A DNA stretch of 64,000 bases, from assembly GCF_031755915.1 (NCBI RefSeq), contig NC_083389.1, positions 13,695,001 through 13,759,000 of the forward strand, read 5' to 3'. A program made the position numbers and the translations under genes. The first letter of the stretch is position 1, and every line of letters starts with the position of its first letter. Below are positions 21,390 to 37,385 of this stretch, one piece after another. The notes under the pieces were generated by a model, which ran no database searches, had not been told where the DNA came from, and saw only the letters and a program-made list of their open reading frames with translations. This DNA is from Ziziphus jujuba. Its lineage: Eukaryota > Streptophyta > Magnoliopsida > Rosales > Rhamnaceae.

Positions 21390-23353
21390 GAGTATTAGGC
21401 GACGCATATTACTAAAATTAAAAAAAAAAAAAACTCTATTTATCTTGTTTAAATATCTTCACTGGTTATTTGATGCTCCAACAAAATCAAATTGTTAAAA
21501 ATGAAGGTTTTAAAAAACTATATGAAAAAAAAGGGTATCAGGCGACGCATAGGATAGATTATGCGTCGTCTATTGCTCTAATTTTTTTTAAAAAAAAACT
21601 CTATTTATCATCTTTAAATATTGTCACCGGTCATTTGATTCTGGAAGAAATTAAAATTGTTAAACAGGCAGATTTTAAAAAAAAAAACACCTTCTCTAAC
21701 TAGTTTAAATATTTTAACTGGTTATTTGATGCTGAGATAAAATCAGATTGATTAAAAAAATAAAAAAACAAAACTCATTTATGTTGTTTAACTATTTTCA
21801 CTGCTTATTTGATGCTGGAAGAAAATCAAATTGTTAAAAAGCATGGTTTTTTTGAAAGAAAAAAAAAAAAGAAATTGGGTATTAGGCGACGCATAGTACT
21901 GATTATGCGTCGCCTATTACTATAATTAAAAAAAAAAAAAAAAACTCTCTTGTTATTGTTTAAATATTTTAACTGGTTATTTGATGCTCAACTAAAATCC
22001 AATTGTTAAAAATGAAGGTTTTAAAAAAAAAATATATATATATATATATATAGGGTATTAGGTGACGCATAATCATGCTTATGCGTCGCCTATTACTAAA
22101 ATTAAAAAAAAAAAAAACTCTATTTATCTTGTTTAAATATCTTCACTGGTTATTTGATGCTCCAACAAAATCAAATTGTTAAAAATGAAGGTTTTAAAAA
22201 ACTATATGAAAAAAAAGGGTATCAGGCGACGCGTAGGATAGATTATGCTTCGTCTATTCCTCTAATTTTTTTTAAAAAAAAACTCTATTTATCATCTTTA
22301 AATATTGTCACCGGTCATTTGATGCTGGAAGAAAATAAAATTGTTAAACAGGCAGATTTTAAAAAAAAAACACCTTCTCTAACTAGTTTAAATATTTTAA
22401 CTGGTTATTTGATACTGAGATAAAATCAGATTGATTAAAAAAATAAAAAAACAAAACTCATTTATGTTGTTTAACTATTTTCACCGCTTATTTGATGCTG
22501 GAAGAAAATCAAATTGTTAAAAAGTATGGTTTTTTTGAAAGCAAAAAAAAAAAAAAAAGAAATTGGGTATTAGGCGACGCATAGTACTGATTATGCGTCG
22601 CCTATTACTATAATTAAAAAAAAAAAAACTCTCTTGTTATTGTTTAAATATTTTAACTGGTTATTTGATGCTCAACTAAAATCCAATTGTTAAAAATGAA
22701 GGTTTAAAAAAATATATATATAGAGTATTAGGCGACGCATATTACTAAAATTAAAAAAAAAAAAAACTCTATTTATCTTGTTTAAATATCTTCACTGGTT
22801 ATTTGATGCTCCAACAAAATCAAATTGTTAAAAATGAAGGTTTTAAAAAACTATATGAAAAAAAAGGGTATCAGGCGACGCATAGGATAGATTATGCGTC
22901 GTCTATTGCTCTAATTTTTTTTAAAAAAAAACTCTATTTATCATCTTTAAATATTGTCACCGGTCATTTGATTCTGGAAGAAATTAAAATTGTTAAACAG
23001 GCAGATTTTAAAAAAAAAAACACCTTCTCTAACTAGTTTAAATATTTTAACTGGTTATTTGATGCTGAGATAAAATCAGATTGATTAAAAAAATAAAAAA
23101 ACAAAACTCATTTATGTTGTTTAACTATTTTCACTGCTTATTTGATGCTGGAAGAAAATCAAATTGTTAAAAAGCATGGTTTTTTTGAAAGAAAAAAAAA
23201 AAAGAAATTGGGTATTAGGCGACGCATAGTACTGATTATGCGTCGCCTATTACTATAATTAAAAAAAAAAAAAAAAACTCTCTTGTTATTGTTTAAATAT
23301 TTTAACTGGTTATTTGATGCTCAACTAAAATCCAATTGTTAAAAATGAAGGTT

Positions 23354-23388
<35 letters not shown>

Positions 23389-23900
23389 GGGTATTAGGTG
23401 ACGCATAATCATGCTTATGCGTCGCCTATTACTAAAATTAAAAAAAAAAAAAACTCTATTTATCTTGTTTAAATATCTTCACTGGTTATTTGATGCTCCA
23501 ACAAAATCAAATTGTTAAAAATGAAGGTTTTAAAAAACTATATGAAAAAAAAGGGTATCAGGCGACGCGTAGGATAGATTATGCTTCGTCTATTCCTCTA
23601 ATTTTTTTTAAAAAAAAACCCTATTTATCATCTTTAAATATTGTCACCGGTCATTTGATGCTGGAAGAAAATAAAATTGTTAAACAGGCAGATTTTAAAA
23701 AAAAAACACCTTCTCTAACTAGTTTAAATATTTTAACTGGTTATTTGATACTGAGATAAAATCAGATTGATTAAAAAAATAAAAAAACAAAACTCATTTA
23801 TGTTGTTTAACTATTTTCACCGCTTATTTGATGCTGGAAGAAAATCAAATTGTTAAAAAGCATGGTTTTTTTGAAAGCAAAAAAAAAAAAAAAAGAAATT

Positions 23901-24687
23901 GGGTATTAGGAGACGCATAGTACTGATTATGCGTCGCCTATTACTATAATTAAAAAAAACAAAACTCTCTTGTTATTGTTTAAATATTTTAACTGGTTAT
24001 TTGATGCTCAACTAAAATCCAATTGTTAAAAATGAAGGTTTAAAAAAATATATATATAGAGTATTAGGCGACGCATATTACTAAAATTAAAAAAAAAAAA
24101 AACTCTATTTATCTTGTTTAAATATCTTCACTGGTTATTTGATGCTCCAACAAAATCAAATTGTTAAAAATGAAGGTTTTAAAAAACTATATGAAAAAAA
24201 AGGGTATCAGGCGACGCATAGGATAGATTATGCGTCGTCTATTGCTCTAATTTTTTTTAAAAAAAAACTCTATTTATCATCTTTAAATATTGTCACCGGT
24301 CATTTGATTCTGGAAGAAATTAAAATTGTTAAACAGGCAGATTTTAAAAAAAAAAACACCTTCTCTAACTAGTTTAAATATTTTAACTGGTTATTTGATG
24401 CTGAGATAAAATCAGATTGATTAAAAAAATAAAAAAACAAAACTCATTTATGTTGTTTAACTATTTTCACTGCTTATTTGAAGCTGGAAGAAAATCAAAT
24501 TGTTAAAAAGCATGGTTTTTTTGAAAGAAAAAAAAAAAAGAAATTGGGTATTAGGCGACGCATAGTACTGATTATGCGTCGCCTATTACTATAATTAAAA
24601 AAAAAAAAAAAAACTCTCTTGTTATTGTTTAAATATTTTAACTGGTTATTTGATGCTCAACTAAAATCCAATTGTTAAAAATGAAGG

Positions 24688-24722
<35 letters not shown>

Positions 24723-26045
24723 GGGTATTAGGTGACGCATAATCATGCTTATGCGTCGCCTATTACTAAAATTAAAAAAAAAAAAAACTCTATTTATCTT
24801 GTTTAAATATCTTCACTGGTTATTTGATGCTCCAATAAAATCAAATTGTTAAAAATGAAGGTTTTAAAAAACTATATGAAAAAAAAGGGTATCAGGCGAC
24901 GCGTAGGATAGATTATGCTTCGTCTATTCCTCTAATTTTTTTTAAAAAAAAACCCTATTTATCATCTTTAAATATTGTCACCGGTCATTTGATGCTGGAA
25001 GAAAATAAAATTGTTAAACAGGCAGATTTTAAAAAAAAAACACCTTCTCTAACTAGTTTAAATATTTTAACTGGTTATTTGATACTGAGATAAAATCAGA
25101 TTGATTAAAAAAATAAAAAAACAAAACTCATTTATGTTGTTTAACTATTTTCACCGCTTATTTGATGCTGGAAGAAAATCAAATTGTTAAAAAGCATGGT
25201 TTTTTTGAAAGCAAAAAAAAAAAAAAAAGAAATTGGGTATTAGGCGACGCATAGTACTGATTATGCGTCGCCTATTACTATAATTAAAAAAAAAAAAAAA
25301 CCCTCTTGTTATTGTTTAAATATTTTAACTGGTTATTTGATGCTCAACTAAAATCCAATTGTTAAAAATGAAGGTTTAAAAAAATATATATATAGAGTAT
25401 TAGGCGACGCATATTACTAAAATTAAAAAAAAAAAAAAACTCTATTTATCTTGTTTAAATATCTTCACTGGTTATTTGATGCTCCAACAAAATCAAATTT
25501 TGAAAAATGAAGGTTTTAAAAAACTATATGAAAAAAAAGGGTATCAGGCGACGCATAGGATAGATTATGCGTCGTCTATTGCTCTAATTTTTTTTAAAAA
25601 AAAACTCTATTTATCATCTTTAAATATTGTCACCGGTCATTTGATTCTGGAAGAAATTAAAATTGTTAAACAGGCAGATTTTAAAAAAAAAAACACCTTC
25701 TCTAACTAGTTTAAATATTTTAACTGGTTATTTGATGCTGAGATAAAATCAGATTGATTAAAAAAATAAAAAAACAAAACTCATTTATGTTGTTTAACTA
25801 TTTTCACTGCTTATTTGATGCTGGAAGAAAATCAAATTGTTAAAAAGCATGGTTTTTTTGAAAGCAAAAAAAAAAAAAAAAGAAATTGGGTATTAGGCGA
25901 CGCATAGTACTGATTATGCGTCGCCTATTACTATAATTAAAAAAAAAAAAACTCTCTTGTTATTGTTTAAATATTTTAACTGGTTATTTGATGCGCAACT
26001 AAAATCCAATTGTTAAAAATGAAGGTTTAAAAAAATATATATATA
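23901..26045 (+). repeat. Cassette beta, copy 1 (~2145 bp)
   Basis: Ordered marks: E with GGAGACGC and ACAAAACTC, a del21 A, D with TTGAAGCTGG, A with GGTGACGC and CCAATAAAATC, E with AAACCCTCTTG, a del21 A with AAATTTTGAAAAATG. Five copies of this order occur in zone 3. Confidence 0.85.
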
Positions 26046-26678
26046 GAGTATTAGGCGACGCATATTACTAAAATTAAAAAAAAAAAAAACTCTATTTATC
26101 TTGTTTAAATATCTTCACTGGTTATTTGATGCTCCAACAAAATCAAATTGTTAAAAATGAAGGTTTTAAAAAACTATATGAAAAAAAAGGGTATCAGGCG
26201 ACGCATAGGATAGATTATGCGTCGTCTATTGCTCTAATTTTTTTTAAAAAAAAACTCTATTTATCATCTTTAAATATTGTCACCGGTCATTTGATTCTGG
26301 AAGAAATTAAAATTGTTAAACAGGCAGATTTTAAAAAAAAAAACACCTTCTCTAACTAGTTTAAATATTTTAACTGGTTATTTGATGCTGAGATAAAATC
26401 AGATTGATTAAAAAAATAAAAAAACAAAACTCATTTATGTTGTTTAACTATTTTCACTGCTTATTTGATGCTGGAAGAAAATCAAATTGTTAAAAAGCAT
26501 GGTTTTTTTGAAAGAAAAAAAAAAAAGAAATTGGGTATTAGGCGACGCATAGTACTGATTATGCGTCGCCTATTACTATAATTAAAAAAAAAAAAAAAAA
26601 CTCTCTTGTTATTGTTTAAATATTTTAACTGGTTATTTGATGCTCAACTAAAATCCAATTGTTAAAAATGAAGGTTTT

Positions 26679-26709
<31 letters not shown>

Positions 26710-29700
26710 TAGGGTATTAGGTGACGCATAATCATGCTTATGCGTCGCCTATTACTAAAATTAAAAAAAAAAAAAACTCTATTTATCTTGTTTAAATATC
26801 TTCACTGGTTATTTGATGCTCCAACAAAATCAAATTGTTAAAAATGAAGGTTTTAAAAAACTATATGAAAAAAAAGGGTATCAGGCGACGCGTAGGATAG
26901 ATTATGCTTCGTCTATTCCTCTAATTTTTTTTTAAAAAAAACCCTATTTATCATCTTTAAATATTGTCACCGGTCATTTGATGCTGGAAGAAAATAAAAT
27001 TGTTAAACAGGCAGATTTTAAAAAAAAAACACCTTCTCTAACTAGTTTAAATATTTTAACTGGTTATTTGATACTGAGATAAAATCAGATTGATTAAAAA
27101 AATAAAAAAACAAAACTCATTTATGTTGTTTAACTATTTTCACCGCTTATTTGATGCTGGAAGAAAATCAAATTGTTAAAAAGCATGGTTTTTTTGAAAG
27201 CAAAAAAAAAAAAAAAAGAAATTGGGTATTAGGAGACGCATAGTACTGATTATGCGTCGCCTATTACTATAATTAAAAAAAACAAAACTCTCTTGTTATT
27301 GTTTAAATATTTTAACTGGTTATTTGATGCTCAACTAAAATCCAATTGTTAAAAATGAAGGTTTAAAAAAATATATATATAGAGTATTAGGCGACGCATA
27401 TTACTAAAATTAAAAAAAAAAAAAACTCTATTTATCTTGTTTAAATATCTTCACTGGTTATTTGATGCTCCAACAAAATCAAATTGTTAAAAATGAAGGT
27501 TTTAAAAAACTATATGAAAAAAAAGGGTATCAGGCGACGCATAGGATAGATTATGCGTCGTCTATTGCTCTAATTTTTTTTAAAAAAAAACTCTATTTAT
27601 CATCTTTAAATATTGTCACCGGTCATTTGATTCTGGAAGAAATTAAAATTGTTAAACAGGCAGATTTTAAAAAAAAAAACACCTTCTCTAACTAGTTTAA
27701 ATATTTTAACTGGTTATTTGATGCTGAGATAAAATCAGATTGATTAAAAAAATAAAAAAACAAAACTCATTTATGTTGTTTAACTATTTTCACTGCTTAT
27801 TTGATGCTGGAAGAAAATCAAATTGTTAAAAAGCATGGTTTTTTTGAAAGAAAAAAAAAAAAGAAATTGGGTATTAGGCGACGCATAGTACTGATTATGC
27901 GTCGCCTATTACTATAATTAAAAAAAAAAAAAAAACTCTCTTGTTATTGTTTAAATATTTTAACTGGTTATTTGATGCTCAACTAAAATCCAATTGTTAA
28001 AAATGAAGGTTTTAAAAAAAAAATATATATATATATATATATAGGGTATTAGGTGACGCATAATCATGCTTATGCGTCGCCTATTACTAAAATTAAAAAA
28101 AAAAAAAACTCTATTTATCTTGTTTAAATATCTTCACTGGTTATTTGATGCTCCAACAAAATCAAATTGTTAAAAATGAAGGTTTTAAAAAACTATATGA
28201 AAAAAAAGGGTATCAGGCGACGCGTAGGATAGATTATGCTTCGTCTATTCCTCTAATTTTTTTTAAAAAAAAACTCTATTTATCATCTTTAAATATTGTC
28301 ACCGGTCATTTGATGCTGGAAGAAAATAAAATTGTTAAACAGGCAGATTTTAAAAAAAAAACACCTTCTCTAACTAGTTTAAATATTTTAACTGGTTATT
28401 TGATACTGAGATAAAATCAGATTGATTAAAAAAATAAAAAAACAAAACTCATTTATGTTGTTTAACTATTTTCACCGCTTATTTGATGCTGGAAGAAAAT
28501 CAAATTGTTAAAAAGTATGGTTTTTTTGAAAGCAAAAAAAAAAAAAAAAGAAATTGGGTATTAGGCGACGCATAGTACTGATTATGCGTCGCCTATTACT
28601 ATAATTAAAAAAAAAAAAACTCTCTTGTTATTGTTTAAATATTTTAACTGGTTATTTGATGCTCAACTAAAATCCAATTGTTAAAAATGAAGGTTTAAAA
28701 AAATATATATATAGAGTATTAGGCGACGCATATTACTAAAATTAAAAAAAAAAAAAACTCTATTTATCTTGTTTAAATATCTTCACTGGTTATTTGATGC
28801 TCCAACAAAATCAAATTGTTAAAAATGAAGGTTTTAAAAAACTATATGAAAAAAAAGGGTATCAGGCGACGCATAGGATAGATTATGCGTCGTCTATTGC
28901 TCTAATTTTTTTTAAAAAAAAACTCTATTTATCATCTTTAAATATTGTCACCGGTCATTTGATTCTGGAAGAAATTAAAATTGTTAAACAGGCAGATTTT
29001 AAAAAAAAAAACACCTTCTCTAACTAGTTTAAATATTTTAACTGGTTATTTGATGCTGAGATAAAATCAGATTGATTAAAAAAATAAAAAAACAAAACTC
29101 ATTTATGTTGTTTAACTATTTTCACTGCTTATTTGATGCTGGAAGAAAATCAAATTGTTAAAAAGCATGGTTTTTTTGAAAGAAAAAAAAAAAAGAAATT
29201 GGGTATTAGGCGACGCATAGTACTGATTATGCGTCGCCTATTACTATAATTAAAAAAAAAAAAAAAAACTCTCTTGTTATTGTTTAAATATTTTAACTGG
29301 TTATTTGATGCTCAACTAAAATCCAATTGTTAAAAATGAAGGTTTTAAAAAAAAAAAAATATATATATATATATATATAGGGTATTAGGTGACGCATAAT
29401 CATGCTTATGCGTCGCCTATTACTAAAATTAAAAAAAAAAAAAACTCTATTTATCTTGTTTAAATATCTTCACTGGTTATTTGATGCTCCAACAAAATCA
29501 AATTGTTAAAAATGAAGGTTTTAAAAAACTATATGAAAAAAAAGGGTATCAGGCGACGCGTAGGATAGATTATGCTTCGTCTATTCCTCTAATTTTTTTT
29601 AAAAAAAAACCCTATTTATCATCTTTAAATATTGTCACCGGTCATTTGATGCTGGAAGAAAATAAAATTGTTAAACAGGCAGATTTTAAAAAAAAAACAC

Positions 29701-31227
29701 CTTCTCTAACTAGTTTAAATATTTTAACTGGTTATTTGATACTGAGATAAAATCAGATTGATTAAAAAAATAAAAAAACAAAACTCATTTATGTTGTTTA
29801 ACTATTTTCACCGCTTATTTGATGCTGGAAGAAAATCAAATTGTTAAAAAGTATGGTTTTTTTGAAAGCAAAAAAAAAAAAAAAAGAAATTGGGTATTAG
29901 GCGACGCATAGTACTGATTATGCGTCGCCTATTACTATAATTAAAAAAAAAAAAACTCTCTTGTTATTGTTTAAATATTTTAACTGGTTATTTGATGCTC
30001 AACTAAAATCCAATTGTTAAAAATGAAGGTTTAAAAAAATATATATATAGAGTATTAGGCGACGCATATTACTAAAATTAAAAAAAAAAAAAACTCTATT
30101 TATCTTGTTTAAATATCTTCACTGGTTATTTGATGCTCCAACAAAATCAAATTGTTAAAAATGAAGGTTTTAAAAAACTATATGAAAAAAAAGGGTATCA
30201 GGCGACGCATAGGATAGATTATGCGTCGTCTATTGCTCTAATTTTTTTTAAAAAAAAACTCTATTTATCATCTTTAAATATTGTCACCGGTCATTTGATT
30301 CTGGAAGAAATTAAAATTGTTAAACAGGCAGATTTTAAAAAAAAAAACACCTTCTCTAACTAGTTTAAATATTTTAACTGGTTATTTGATGCTGAGATAA
30401 AATCAGATTGATTAAAAAAATAAAAAAACAAAACTCATTTATGTTGTTTAACTATTTTCACTGCTTATTTGATGCTGGAAGAAAATCAAATTGTTAAAAA
30501 GCATGGTTTTTTTGAAAGAAAAAAAAAAAAGAAATTGGGTATTAGGCGACGCATAGTACTGATTATGCGTCGCCTATAACTATAATTAAAAAAAAAAAAA
30601 AAAACTCTCTTGTTATTGTTTAAATATTTTAACTGGTTATTTGATGCTCAACTAAAATCCAATTGTTAAAAATGAAGGTTTTAAAAAAAAAAAAATATAT
30701 ATATATATATATATAGGGTATTAGGTGACGCATAATCATGCTTATGCGTCGCCTATTACTAAAATTAAAAAAAAAAAAAACTCTATTTATCTTGTTTAAA
30801 TATCTTCACTGGTTATTTGATGCTCCAACAAAATCAAATTGTTAAAAATGAAGGTTTTAAAAAACTATATGAAAAAAAAGGGTATCAGGCGACGCGTAGG
30901 ATAGATTATGCTTCGTCTATTCCTCTAATTTTTTTTAAAAAAAAACCCTATTTATCATCTTTAAATATTGTCACCGGTCATTTGATGCTGGAAGAAAATA
31001 AAATTGTTAAACAGGCAGATTTTAAAAAAAAAACACCTTCTCTAACTAGTTTAAATATTTTAACTGGTTATTTGATACTGAGATAAAATCAGATTGATTA
31101 AAAAAATAAAAAAACAAAACTCATTTATGTTGTTTAACTATTTTCACCGCTTATTTGATGCTGGAAGAAAATCAAATTGTTAAAAAGCATGGTTTTTTTG
31201 AAAGCAAAAAAAAAAAAAAAAGAAATT

Positions 31228-32014
31228 GGGTATTAGGAGACGCATAGTACTGATTATGCGTCGCCTATTACTATAATTAAAAAAAACAAAACTCTCTTGT
31301 TATTGTTTAAATATTTTAACTGGTTATTTGATGCTCAACTAAAATCCAATTGTTAAAAATGAAGGTTTAAAAAAATATATATATAGAGTATTAGGCGACG
31401 CATATTACTAAAATTAAAAAAAAAAAAAACTCTATTTATCTTGTTTAAATATCTTCACTGGTTATTTGATGCTCCAACAAAATCAAATTGTTAAAAATGA
31501 AGGTTTTAAAAAACTATATGAAAAAAAAGGGTATCAGGCGACGCATAGGATAGATTATGCGTCGTCTATTGCTCTAATTTTTTTTAAAAAAAAACTCTAT
31601 TTATCATCTTTAAATATTGTCACCGGTCATTTGATTCTGGAAGAAATTAAAATTGTTAAACAGGCAGATTTTAAAAAAAAAAACACCTTCTCTAACTAGT
31701 TTAAATATTTTAACTGGTTATTTGATGCTGAGATAAAATCAGATTGATTAAAAAAATAAAAAAACAAAACTCATTTATGTTGTTTAACTATTTTCACTGC
31801 TTATTTGAAGCTGGAAGAAAATCAAATTGTTAAAAAGCATGGTTTTTTTGAAAGAAAAAAAAAAAAGAAATTGGGTATTAGGCGACGCATAGTACTGATT
31901 ATGCGTCGCCTATTACTATAATTAAAAAAAAAAAAAAAAACTCTCTTGTTATTGTTTAAATATTTTAACTGGTTATTTGATGCTCAACTAAAATCCAATT
32001 GTTAAAAATGAAGG

Positions 32015-32049
<35 letters not shown>

Positions 32050-33372
32050 GGGTATTAGGTGACGCATAATCATGCTTATGCGTCGCCTATTACTAAAATT
32101 AAAAAAAAAAAAAACTCTATTTATCTTGTTTAAATATCTTCACTGGTTATTTGATGCTCCAATAAAATCAAATTGTTAAAAATGAAGGTTTTAAAAAACT
32201 ATATGAAAAAAAAGGGTATCAGGCGACGCGTAGGATAGATTATGCTTCGTCTATTCCTCTAATTTTTTTTAAAAAAAAACCCTATTTATCATCTTTAAAT
32301 ATTGTCACCGGTCATTTGATGCTGGAAGAAAATAAAATTGTTAAACAGGCAGATTTTAAAAAAAAAACACCTTCTCTAACTAGTTTAAATATTTTAACTG
32401 GTTATTTGATACTGAGATAAAATCAGATTGATTAAAAAAATAAAAAAACAAAACTCATTTATGTTGTTTAACTATTTTCACCGCTTATTTGATGCTGGAA
32501 GAAAATCAAATTGTTAAAAAGCATGGTTTTTTTGAAAGCAAAAAAAAAAAAAAAAGAAATTGGGTATTAGGCGACGCATAGTACTGATTATGCGTCGCCT
32601 ATTACTATAATTAAAAAAAAAAAAAAACCCTCTTGTTATTGTTTAAATATTTTAACTGGTTATTTGATGCTCAACTAAAATCCAATTGTTAAAAATGAAG
32701 GTTTAAAAAAATATATATATAGAGTATTAGGCGACGCATATTACTAAAATTAAAAAAAAAAAAAAACTCTATTTATCTTGTTTAAATATCTTCACTGGTT
32801 ATTTGATGCTCCAACAAAATCAAATTTTGAAAAATGAAGGTTTTAAAAAACTATATGAAAAAAAAGGGTATCAGGCGACGCATAGGATAGATTATGCGTC
32901 GTCTATTGCTCTAATTTTTTTTAAAAAAAAACTCTATTTATCATCTTTAAATATTGTCACCGGTCATTTGATTCTGGAAGAAATTAAAATTGTTAAACAG
33001 GCAGATTTTAAAAAAAAAAACACCTTCTCTAACTAGTTTAAATATTTTAACTGGTTATTTGATGCTGAGATAAAATCAGATTGATTAAAAAAATAAAAAA
33101 ACAAAACTCATTTATGTTGTTTAACTATTTTCACTGCTTATTTGATGCTGGAAGAAAATCAAATTGTTAAAAAGCATGGTTTTTTTGAAAGCAAAAAAAA
33201 AAAAAAAAGAAATTGGGTATTAGGCGACGCATAGTACTGATTATGCGTCGCCTATTACTATAATTAAAAAAAAAAAAACTCTCTTGTTATTGTTTAAATA
33301 TTTTAACTGGTTATTTGATGCTCAACTAAAATCCAATTGTTAAAAATGAAGGTTTAAAAAAATATATATATA
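31228..33372 (+). repeat. Cassette beta, copy 2
   Basis: Same ordered marks and the same length as copy 1, offset 7327 bp. Flanking units also match. Confidence 0.86.
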
Positions 33373-34005
33373 GAGTATTAGGCGACGCATATTACTAAAA
33401 TTAAAAAAAAAAAAAACTCTATTTATCTTGTTTAAATATCTTCACTGGTTATTTGATGCTCCAACAAAATCAAATTGTTAAAAATGAAGGTTTTAAAAAA
33501 CTATATGAAAAAAAAGGGTATCAGGCGACGCATAGGATAGATTATGCGTCGTCTATTGCTCTAATTTTTTTTAAAAAAAAACTCTATTTATCATCTTTAA
33601 ATATTGTCACCGGTCATTTGATTCTGGAAGAAATTAAAATTGTTAAACAGGCAGATTTTAAAAAAAAAAACACCTTCTCTAACTAGTTTAAATATTTTAA
33701 CTGGTTATTTGATGCTGAGATAAAATCAGATTGATTAAAAAAATAAAAAAACAAAACTCATTTATGTTGTTTAACTATTTTCACTGCTTATTTGATGCTG
33801 GAAGAAAATCAAATTGTTAAAAAGCATGGTTTTTTTGAAAGAAAAAAAAAAAAGAAATTGGGTATTAGGCGACGCATAGTACTGATTATGCGTCGCCTAT
33901 TACTATAATTAAAAAAAAAAAAAAAAACTCTCTTGTTATTGTTTAAATATTTTAACTGGTTATTTGATGCTCAACTAAAATCCAATTGTTAAAAATGAAG
34001 GTTTT

Positions 34006-34036
<31 letters not shown>

Positions 34037-34694
34037 TATAGGGTATTAGGTGACGCATAATCATGCTTATGCGTCGCCTATTACTAAAATTAAAAAAAAA
34101 AAAAACTCTATTTATCTTGTTTAAATATCTTCACTGGTTATTTGATGCTCCAACAAAATCAAATTGTTAAAAATGAAGGTTTTAAAAAACTATATGAAAA
34201 AAAAGGGTATCAGGCGACGCGTAGGATAGATTATGCTTCGTCTATTCCTCTAATTTTTTTTTAAAAAAAACCCTATTTATCATCTTTAAATATTGTCACC
34301 GGTCATTTGATGCTGGAAGAAAATAAAATTGTTAAACAGGCAGATTTTAAAAAAAAAACACCTTCTCTAACTAGTTTAAATATTTTAACTGGTTATTTGA
34401 TACTGAGATAAAATCAGATTGATTAAAAAAATAAAAAAACAAAACTCATTTATGTTGTTTAACTATTTTCACCGCTTATTTGATGCTGGAAGAAAATCAA
34501 ATTGTTAAAAAGCATGGTTTTTTTGAAAGCAAAAAAAAAAAAAAAAGAAATTGGGTATTAGGCGACGCATAGTACTGATTATGCGTCGCCTATTACTATA
34601 ATTAAAAAAAAAAAAACTCTCTTGTTATTGTTTAAATATTTTAACTGGTTATTTGATGCTCAACTAAAATCCAATTGTTAAAAATGAAGGTTTT

Positions 34695-34725
<31 letters not shown>

Positions 34726-35241
34726 TATAGGGTATTAGGTGACGCATAATCATGCTTATGCGTCGCCTATTACTAAAATTAAAAAAAAAAAAAACTCTAT
34801 TTATCTTGTTTAAATATCTTCACTGGTTATTTGATGCTCCAACAAAATCAAATTGTTAAAAATGAAGGTTTTAAAAAACTATATGAAAAAAAAGGGTATC
34901 AGGCGACGCGTAGGATAGATTATGCTTCGTCTATTCCTCTAATTTTTTTTTAAAAAAAACCCTATTTATCATCTTTAAATATTGTCACCGGTCATTTGAT
35001 GCTGGAAGAAAATAAAATTGTTAAACAGGCAGATTTTAAAAAAAAAACACCTTCTCTAACTAGTTTAAATATTTTAACTGGTTATTTGATACTGAGATAA
35101 AATCAGATTGATTAAAAAAATAAAAAAACAAAACTCATTTATGTTGTTTAACTATTTTCACCGCTTATTTGATGCTGGAAGAAAATCAAATTGTTAAAAA
35201 GCATGGTTTTTTTGAAAGCAAAAAAAAAAAAAAAAGAAATT

Positions 35242-36028
35242 GGGTATTAGGAGACGCATAGTACTGATTATGCGTCGCCTATTACTATAATTAAAAAAAA
35301 CAAAACTCTCTTGTTATTGTTTAAATATTTTAACTGGTTATTTGATGCTCAACTAAAATCCAATTGTTAAAAATGAAGGTTTAAAAAAATATATATATAG
35401 AGTATTAGGCGACGCATATTACTAAAATTAAAAAAAAAAAAAACTCTATTTATCTTGTTTAAATATCTTCACTGGTTATTTGATGCTCCAACAAAATCAA
35501 ATTGTTAAAAATGAAGGTTTTAAAAAACTATATGAAAAAAAAGGGTATCAGGCGACGCATAGGATAGATTATGCGTCGTCTATTGCTCTAATTTTTTTTA
35601 AAAAAAAACTCTATTTATCATCTTTAAATATTGTCACCGGTCATTTGATTCTGGAAGAAATTAAAATTGTTAAACAGGCAGATTTTAAAAAAAAAAACAC
35701 CTTCTCTAACTAGTTTAAATATTTTAACTGGTTATTTGATGCTGAGATAAAATCAGATTGATTAAAAAAATAAAAAAACAAAACTCATTTATGTTGTTTA
35801 ACTATTTTCACTGCTTATTTGAAGCTGGAAGAAAATCAAATTGTTAAAAAGCATGGTTTTTTTGAAAGAAAAAAAAAAAAGAAATTGGGTATTAGGCGAC
35901 GCATAGTACTGATTATGCGTCGCCTATTACTATAATTAAAAAAAAAAAAAAAAACTCTCTTGTTATTGTTTAAATATTTTAACTGGTTATTTGATGCTCA
36001 ACTAAAATCCAATTGTTAAAAATGAAGG

Positions 36029-36063
<35 letters not shown>

Positions 36064-37385
36064 GGGTATTAGGTGACGCATAATCATGCTTATGCGTCGC
36101 CTATTACTAAAATTAAAAAAAAAAAAAACTCTATTTATCTTGTTTAAATATCTTCACTGGTTATTTGATGCTCCAATAAAATCAAATTGTTAAAAATGAA
36201 GGTTTTAAAAAACTATATGAAAAAAAAGGGTATCAGGCGACGCGTAGGATAGATTATGCTTCGTCTATTCCTCTAATTTTTTTTAAAAAAAAACCCTATA
36301 TATCATCTTTAAATATTGTCACCGGTCATTTGATGCTGGAAGAAAATAAAATTGTTAAACAGGCAGATTTTAAAAAAAAAACACCTTCTCTAACTAGTTT
36401 AAATATTTTAACTGGTTATTTGATACTGAGATAAAATCAGATTGATTAAAAAAATAAAAAAACAAAACTCATTTATGTTGTTTAACTATTTTCACCGCTT
36501 ATTTGATGCTGGAAGAAAATCAAATTGTTAAAAAGCATGGTTTTTTTGAAAGCAAAAAAAAAAAAAAAAGAAATTGGGTATTAGGCGACGCATAGTACTG
36601 ATTATGCGTCGCCTATTACTATAATTAAAAAAAAAAAAAACCCTCTTGTTATTGTTTAAATATTTTAACTGGTTATTTGATGCTCAACTAAAATCCAATT
36701 GTTAAAAATGAAGGTTTAAAAAAATATATATATAGAGTATTAGGCGACGCATATTACTAAAATTAAAAAAAAAAAAAAACTCTATTTATCTTGTTTAAAT
36801 ATCTTCACTGGTTATTTGATGCTCCAACAAAATCAAATTTTGAAAAATGAAGGTTTTAAAAAACTATATGAAAAAAAAGGGTATCAGGCGACGCATAGGA
36901 TAGATTATGCGTCGTCTATTGCTCTAATTTTTTTTAAAAAAAAACTCTATTTATCATCTTTAAATATTGTCACCGGTCATTTGATTCTGGAAGAAATTAA
37001 AATTGTTAAACAGGCAGATTTTAAAAAAAAAAACACCTTCTCTAACTAGTTTAAATATTTTAACTGGTTATTTGATGCTGAGATAAAATCAGATTGATTA
37101 AAAAAATAAAAAAACAAAACTCATTTATGTTGTTTAACTATTTTCACTGCTTATTTGATGCTGGAAGAAAATCAAATTGTTAAAAAGCATGGTTTTTTTG
37201 AAAGCAAAAAAAAAAAAAAAAGAAATTGGGTATTAGGCGACGCATAGTACTGATTATGCGTCGCCTATTACTATAATTAAAAAAAAAAAAACTCTCTTGT
37301 TATTGTTTAAATATTTTAACTGGTTATTTGATGCTCAACTAAAATCCAATTGTTAAAAATGAAGGTTTAAAAAAATATATATATA
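35242..37385 (+). repeat. Cassette beta, copy 3
   Basis: Offset about 4013 bp from copy 2. One private change is CCCTATATATC in block B near 36295. Confidence 0.86.
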